Of a stretch of 64,000 nucleotides of DNA, positions 61,974 to 64,000 are shown piece by piece. The stretch's first letter is position 1, and each line of letters begins with the position of its first letter. The translations under genes and the position numbers were made by a program. Origin of the DNA: Pedobacter polaris (GTDB lineage: Bacteria > Bacteroidota > Bacteroidia > Sphingobacteriales > Sphingobacteriaceae); NCBI RefSeq assembly GCF_005116505.1, contig NZ_SWBR01000001.1:310001-374000 (forward strand), in the 5' to 3' direction. The notes below the pieces were generated by a model, which saw only the letters and a list, made by a program, of their open reading frames with translations, searched no databases and was not told where the DNA came from.

Positions 61974-63374
61974 CTATAACTCGAATTCTTGATGCCTATC
62001 TGGAATTTCTATATGTTGAAATCCCTTAGCAATTAACTTGGCTGCAAATATTTGTTGTACATCATACTCACCATGCACTAAAAATACTTTTTTAACCTTA
62101 GCCGGATCCTGGCAAGACATAAATTGAATTAAATCTTCATAATCGCCATGTGCACTCATCGATTGAATGCTTTGTACCTCGGCTATTACTTGAAATTGCT
62201 CACCATAGATATACACTTGTTGTGCACCATTTTTCAATTGCCCACCCAATGAGCGTGGTTCACAGTAGCCCACAATTAAAACAGTGTTTTTGCTATCGCC
62301 AATGTTATTTTTAATGTGGTGTTTTACCCTGCCAGCTTCTGCCATACCAGAAGCAGAGATGATAATACATGGCTCTGTTTTGGCATTTAAAGCCTTTGAT
62401 TCCTCTCCATCAGCTACGTAATGTAATCCTTTAAAATCAAAAGGATTATCATCAATTTTTAAAATATCTAAAACCTCATCATTATAACCCTCGGCATGTT
62501 CTTCAATTATTTTTGTGGCTTTGGCCGATAGAGGACTATCTACATATACTTTAATGTCTGGCAGTTTCCCCTCAAGTTCTAAATTATTTAAAATATATAG
62601 TAATTCTTGGGTTCTACCCACACTAAATGCTGGGATAATTACTTTGCCTTTCTTCTGCACACAAGTATCTAAAATCACCTTTAAAAATGCCTCCTTGGTT
62701 GGTTGTGCATCTTTATGTAATTTATCTCCATAAGTAGATTCTAATAAAATATAATCAGCTTGTGGAAACTCCTGTGGTGATCTCAATAGTAAATCTCCAT
62801 ATTGCCCAACATCTCCACTAAAACTCAATTGAGTTGTCTTGCCATCTTCATTAATGGTTAAATGAACTGAAGCACTTCCAATAATGTGTCCAGCGTCAAT
62901 AAATACTAAGCTAACATCATCAGTTAATCTCGTTACATTTTGATATTCTACTGCAACAAAGTATTCCATTGCCTTTAAAGCATCATCCTCATCATATAAA
63001 GCTTTTTCTAATGGCAAACCACGCTGTTGTCTTTTTTTATTTTTGTATTTGATATCACCTGCTTGTATTTTGGCAGAATCTAACAATAAAATTTTGGTGA
63101 GTTCTTTTGTTGCCTCTGTGCCAAAAATTACTCCTTTAAAACCTTGGGCTATTAATCTAGGAATTAATCCACTATGATCTATATGTGCATGAGAAAGTAC
63201 TAAAAAATCAACTGTTGATGCATCAAACCCAAACTCAGTATTCAGTTCATCTGTTTCCTGACCCATTCCTTGGAACATTCCACAGTCTAACAATATTTTT
63301 ATTCCATTATTTAAAGTGATTAAATGCTTGCTGCCTGTTACGTTTCTTGCAGCGCCATGAAAGGCTATCTTCAT
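61974..63374 (-). CDS. beta-CASP metallo-beta-lactamase-fold nuclease-like protein
   Basis: A 466-residue cytosolic protein. The metal site motif is SHAHIDHSG (His 62, His 64, Asp 66, His 67), followed by other MBL motifs (FSGDVGQYG, LESTYGD), a beta-CASP insertion (PAFSVGRTQELLYIL, YVDSPLSAKAT) and a C-terminal RMMBL segment (IQSMSAHGDYEDLI, VFLVHGE). Length and motifs match the CPSF/YSH1-like RNA-specificity group, whose members cleave RNA; here the substrate is unknown. Convergent with the response-regulator gene (12 bases) and divergent from the BlaI gene. Confidence 0.92.
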   Translation of the reverse strand: MKIAFHGAARNVTGSKHLITLNNGIKILLDCGMFQGMGQETDELNTEFGFDASTVDFLVLSHAHIDHSGLIPRLIAQGFKGVIFGTEATKELTKILLLDSAKIQAGDIKYKNKKRQQRGLPLEKALYDEDDALKAMEYFVAVEYQNVTRLTDDVSLVFIDAGHIIGSASVHLTINEDGKTTQLSFSGDVGQYGDLLLRSPQEFPQADYILLESTYGDKLHKDAQPTKEAFLKVILDTCVQKKGKVIIPAFSVGRTQELLYILNNLELEGKLPDIKVYVDSPLSAKATKIIEEHAEGYNDEVLDILKIDDNPFDFKGLHYVADGEESKALNAKTEPCIIISASGMAEAGRVKHHIKNNIGDSKNTVLIVGYCEPRSLGGQLKNGAQQVYIYGEQFQVIAEVQSIQSMSAHGDYEDLIQFMSCQDPAKVKKVFLVHGEYDVQQIFAAKLIAKGFQHIEIPDRHQEFEL

Positions 63375-63428
63375 AAGTATTTGATTTATTTTTATAATTA
63401 TAAGAAAATAATTGTCAAAAAGTTTTGT

Positions 63429-63446
63429 AAACTAAAATATTAGTTT
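63429..63446. promoter_or_regulatory. candidate operator dyad between MBL gene and BlaI
   Basis: AAACTA (63429-63434) and TAGTTT (63441-63446) form a perfect six-base inverted repeat around an AT-rich six-base spacer. BlaI/MecI repressors bind dyads in the promoter of their own operon, and this one lies 92 bases upstream of the blaI start in the divergent gap. The AT-rich background makes a chance dyad possible. Confidence 0.35.
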
Positions 63447-63538
63447 TAAGTTTATATTAAGTTCTTTAGCTAAGGTTGTTAATTTATACTTTAGTTTTTT
63501 ATAAAGACACCAAAATATATTATAAAACAACAATTATC

Positions 63539-63916
63539 ATGGATATTAAAGATTTAACGAAAGCAGAGGAGCAGATCATGCAAATTGTATGGCAACTAGA
63601 AAATTCATTTGTAAAAGAAGTAATGGATTATTTGCCAGAACCTAAGCCAGCTTATAATACCGTTTCTACTATCATTAGAATTTTAGAAGTAAAGGGGTTT
63701 ATTGGCCACGAAGCTTTTGGGAAAGCGCACAAGTATCATCCTTTAATTAGTAAAGAAGAATATAAACGCCATGCCACAGAAAAGTTATTAGGAAACTATT
63801 TCGAAAACTCGGTAGAGAGTATGTTTTCATTCTTTGTTAAAGAAGAAAAATTGGATGTTAGTGATGTAGATGAAATTTTAAAAATGATCAATAAGTTCAA
63901 AAATAAACCAAAATGA
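63539..63916 (+). CDS. BlaI/MecI/CopY family transcriptional repressor
   Basis: A 125-residue winged-helix repressor: DLTKAEEQIMQIVWQLENSF at the start, the recognition helix segment YNTVSTIIRILEVKGFIGHE, and a C-terminal dimerisation helix region (KLLGNYFENSVESMFSFF). Such regulators repress genes until a BlaR1-type sensor peptidase cuts them or signals release. The frame extends to 63476, but the ATG at 63539 gives the standard family N-terminus. Its stop overlaps the next gene's ATG (ATGA) by four bases. Confidence 0.92.
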   Translation: MDIKDLTKAEEQIMQIVWQLENSFVKEVMDYLPEPKPAYNTVSTIIRILEVKGFIGHEAFGKAHKYHPLISKEEYKRHATEKLLGNYFENSVESMFSFFVKEEKLDVSDVDEILKMINKFKNKPK

Positions 63917-64000
63917 CCTGGGCGCATTATCTCTTACAGGTAAACATTTACTTGGTTATATTTTATTGCTTCTATAAGCTACTTTTAGATAAGGAGACCT
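63913..64000 (+). CDS. BlaR1-like M56 peptidase, N-terminal fragment (3' partial)
   Basis: Only the first 29 codons are in the window. They encode MTWAHYLLQVNIYLVIFY followed by CFYKLLLDKET, a hydrophobic first helix characteristic of the M56/BlaR1 family N-terminus in Bacteroidota. The start overlaps the BlaI stop by four bases, the normal blaI-blaR1 arrangement, which supports the assignment. The protease domain and any C-terminal TonB-C or sensor part lie outside the window. Confidence 0.75.
   Translation, partial: MTWAHYLLQVNIYLVIFYCFYKLLLDKET

Noticed and set aside
1..64000. CRISPR arrays, tRNA, rRNA, insertion sequences, integrases and phage genes
   Set aside because: I saw no regularly spaced direct repeats, no tRNA-like cloverleaf, no ribosomal RNA stretches and no transposase or integrase motifs. 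A systematic covariance-model search was not possible here.

Overview
The window (about 35% GC by eye, AT-rich intergenic regions, few Shine-Dalgarno-like leaders) looks like the chromosome of a Bacteroidota bacterium of the Sphingobacteriaceae type, close to Pedobacter. Markers for this are a type IX secretion substrate with the gliding-type C-terminal domain followed by PorP/SprF, TAnnTTTG promoter elements, plug-domain proteins, LytTR and NarL-type two-component systems, and a 7-gene MoxR/DUF58/DUF4129/SpoIIM/RDD cluster. The taxonomic placement is inference from gene content. I see no rRNA, tRNA, CRISPR array, insertion sequence, integrase or phage genes.

Layout. 1-2762: end of a large PKD-repeat T9SS substrate and a PorP/SprF partner. 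3064-7271: small metabolic and stress genes (quinone oxidoreductase, YdeI-like, alpha/beta hydrolase, SRPBCC protein, MgtC), with two interspersed palindromic repeats and a decayed lipoprotein relic between them. 7252-10231: RDD protein, TonB-C/MORN protein and a one-chain iron-sulfur L-serine dehydratase ending in Cys. 10358-18246: AEC transporter and the conserved MoxR cluster, with a divergent RDD gene. 18247-22876: lipoprotein esterase, DUF2752, DUF5684, a CarboxypepD-like protein, lipB, a phosphopantetheinyl transferase and dcd.

22960-37902 is the most distinctive region. Five very large secreted paralogs (about 810-950 aa each) combine an alpha-2-macroglobulin-like MG2 domain, a carboxypeptidase-regulatory-like domain and a TonB-receptor plug-like domain with no beta barrel. 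Between the third and fourth sit two enzymes for oxidation of unsaturated fatty acids: an enoyl-CoA isomerase and a 2,4-dienoyl-CoA reductase that resemble the mitochondrial ECI1 and DECR1 proteins. The fourth and fifth paralogs have degenerate plug regions, and the fifth contains an internal GC-rich tract suggestive of recombination.

37903-49125: DUF1569, DUF2027-Smr, fabH, clpS, a thioredoxin-like protein, two tandem outer-membrane receptors, a NUDIX hydrolase, an acyltransferase and a TraB/GumN protein. 49214-53223: a LytTR two-component system divergent from a 58-aa membrane peptide gene and an ABC-2 transporter. 53234-56342: two M28 metallopeptidases facing away from each other. 56388-61961: a solitary LuxR-type HTH, a three-gene operon of unknown function (small protein, outer-membrane-like protein, inner-membrane-anchored protein), and divergent from it a four-gene signalling module (Cys-rich protein, 7-TM protein, histidine kinase, response regulator). 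61974-64000: a beta-CASP metallo-hydrolase, divergent from a BlaI repressor and the start of a BlaR1-like M56 peptidase gene that runs off the window.
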